Positions 5,930 to 7,171 of a stretch of DNA of 7,171 nucleotides are shown one piece after another. The stretch is from Accumulibacter sp. (GTDB lineage Bacteria > Pseudomonadota > Gammaproteobacteria > Burkholderiales > Rhodocyclaceae), in the NCBI GenBank assembly GCA_031274075.1, contig JAISQQ010000025.1, positions 1 to 7,171 on the forward strand, read 5' to 3'. The stretch's first letter is position 1. Each line of letters starts with the position of its first letter. The position numbers and the translations under genes were made by a program. The notes under the pieces are model-generated. The model saw nothing but the letters and a program-made list of their open reading frames with translations. It was not told where the DNA came from and did no database searches.

Positions 5930-7171
5930 TCAACGGCCCTTCCCCGGAATGCCCATGCTTTTCGGGGTGTTCTTGCGTCTTTGCGGCGTCTCGCGCTCGA
6001 ATCGGGGCAGGCGTTCCGCCGCGACTTCCTGCACCGGCAGTTCGCCCGCCTGCAGGCGGCGGGTCACGTCGAGCTTGAGGCCGCGCGCGGCGAGGGTCGC
6101 CAGGAGCTTGGGGAATTCGGCGCACCAGCGTTCCTCGGCCATGAAATCCTGGCGTTTCTGCGCCTCGGCGTCGCGTTTCACCGCGTCGACCGGCGCGCGT
6201 ACCACGTTGAAATTGAAGGTTTTTTCCTTCGCGTTGGCGCGCAGGCGGACGTAATGGCCGCCCCATCCGGGACGCTGGAAATGAATCATCCCGCCCTCGG
6301 CGAACAGGGTCTCGCTCACTTCCTCGACCTGATAACCCAAATCCCGCAAGGACTGTTCCAGCACCACGGCGGCGGCCTTCTCCTGCCGTTCGCGCAGGGT
6401 GCGGCCGAGGTCTTCGGCGCGGCGCCGGGCCGCCTCGCGCGTCGCCGCGTCCAGGGGCAGCAGGCCGGCGGCGACCGCCAGCAAGCCTTCGATCAGGGCG
6501 CTGTCATCCACGCCATCCGCGCCATCCGCGGCAAACTCCCTGGCGGCGGCGAAGGTTTGCAGCCAGTCGGCGGCCTGCGCCGCGTCGCGCTTCGCCCGTT
6601 CGGCTTCCTCGCGGTAAAGATGGACTTCCCGGCGCAGTTCGTTGCCCAGCAACTCGGCGCGCTGGGGCGTTTCCGCCATGACGACTTCCCGCGCCAGCGC
6701 CTCGACGCGCAGCGGCAGCGGCTCGCCGGGCGGCAATTCCAGGCGCGCCAGCGTGCGTTCGATCATTTCCCGCCACGCGGCCTGCTCGGCGGCGCTCCGC
6801 CCGGCCCGGCGCTGGGCGAGGTAGAGCGCCAGCACGCCCTGCAAATCCGGCGTCTCGCCGACCGCGGCGACCGCCTCCAGCGCCGCCCGGTTTTCGCTTT
6901 CCAGGCGCGCCTCCATCTCGTCCAGCGCCGCTTCCAGCCGCCGCGCGTACGTCCCCCAGGCCGCCGCGTCGCCCGCCTCGGCGCCCAGCGGCGCGAGCGG
7001 CAAATCGCCGTCCCGCCGCGTCAAGCCGGAAAGGCGCAGGTAGCGCGCCTGCAAGCGTTCCGCCCGCGCTTTCAGATCCGCCATGCGCGCCAGCTGGGCC
7101 GCCTGCGCCTGCCGCTGCTCGGCCTTCCGGCCGGCTTCTTTGCGCTTCAGGTCTTCCAGCGTATCGGCGTA
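5930..7171 (-). CDS. Helical, probable coiled-coil protein with a C-terminal alpha/beta-like domain (partial)
   Basis: 413 codons are visible and the 5' end is off the right edge. An internal ATG at 7084 could be a start, but the frame stays open to 7171 with charged, Ala/Gln-rich heptad-like sequence (LEDLKRKEAGRKAEQRQAQ), so I treat the gene as truncated by the window. From that Met (residue 1), residues 1-245 are rich in Ala, Glu, Arg and Leu and look almost wholly helical, with likely coiled coils at 45-70, 140-175 and 215-245. Residues 246-355 change character: strands around YQVEEV, GGMIHFQ, HYVRLRAN and TFNFNVVR, then a helix with ERWCAEFPKLL. The last 20 residues are basic and probably disordered. 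I do not recognise the family. The gene has the same strand and composition as the AAA+ operon, but a 383-base repeat-filled gap separates them, so shared function is inferred from position only. A structural or adaptor role is possible. Confidence 0.85.
   Translation of the reverse strand, partial: YADTLEDLKRKEAGRKAEQRQAQAAQLARMADLKARAERLQARYLRLSGLTRRDGDLPLAPLGAEAGDAAAWGTYARRLEAALDEMEARLESENRAALEAVAAVGETPDLQGVLALYLAQRRAGRSAAEQAAWREMIERTLARLELPPGEPLPLRVEALAREVVMAETPQRAELLGNELRREVHLYREEAERAKRDAAQAADWLQTFAAAREFAADGADGVDDSALIEGLLAVAAGLLPLDAATREAARRRAEDLGRTLRERQEKAAAVVLEQSLRDLGYQVEEVSETLFAEGGMIHFQRPGWGGHYVRLRANAKEKTFNFNVVRAPVDAVKRDAEAQKRQDFMAEERWCAEFPKLLATLAARGLKLDVTRRLQAGELPVQEVAAERLPRFERETPQRRKNTPKSMGIPGKGR
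6505..6531. repeat. Three 9-bp tandem units inside the coiled-coil gene
   Basis: CATCCACGC, CATCCGCGC and CATCCGCGG follow each other without a gap. They are in frame and encode the small DGADGVDD segment (about residues 188-194 counted from the Met at 7084), which interrupts the helical region and is probably a flexible loop. Unit number could change without breaking the gene. Confidence 0.6.

Overview
The window is very GC-rich and densely coded, with all four supported genes on the minus strand. Base composition, codon bias and intergenic repeats suggest a high-GC proteobacterium, perhaps a beta- or gammaproteobacterium. No rRNA, tRNA or housekeeping gene is present to place it more exactly, so this is inference.

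Layout, read in the direction of transcription (high to low coordinates). (1) 7171-5930: the 3' part of a gene for a helical, probably coiled-coil protein with a small C-terminal alpha/beta-looking domain; its start lies beyond the right edge. (2) 5929-5547: a 383-base gap with no convincing gene. It holds a palindromic element of about 170 bp with nested inverted repeats, then a GC hairpin joined to an array of 7-bp tandem repeats that runs into the start codon of the next gene. (3) 5546-293: a compact three-gene operon. It encodes a ClpB/Hsp104-D2-type AAA+ unfoldase with an unusual N-terminal half, a small NrdG-like radical SAM protein (2-nt gap), and an 893-aa Ser/Thr protein kinase (ATGA overlap). 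The kinase has two N-terminal zinc-ribbon motifs, a Pro/Ala-rich linker and a C-terminal membrane hairpin. (4) 292-1: a non-coding tail with small stem-loops and a second copy of the hairpin-plus-heptamer repeat, now two-armed and oppositely oriented.

Tight spacing implies that the AAA+ protein, radical SAM protein and kinase are made together and probably work as one system. A reasonable but untested model is a membrane-anchored, zinc-ribbon-bearing kinase that signals to, or controls, a protein-remodelling ATPase, with the radical SAM protein installing or activating a radical-based modification on a partner. The coiled-coil protein is in the same orientation and may be a further component or adaptor. 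No glycyl-radical reductase (NrdD), no PP2C phosphatase, no vWA protein and no recognisable substrate lies in the window; these could lie further right. I do not recognise this four-gene arrangement as a named system. The repeat structures around the operon, one forming the leader of the AAA+ gene, are the other notable feature.
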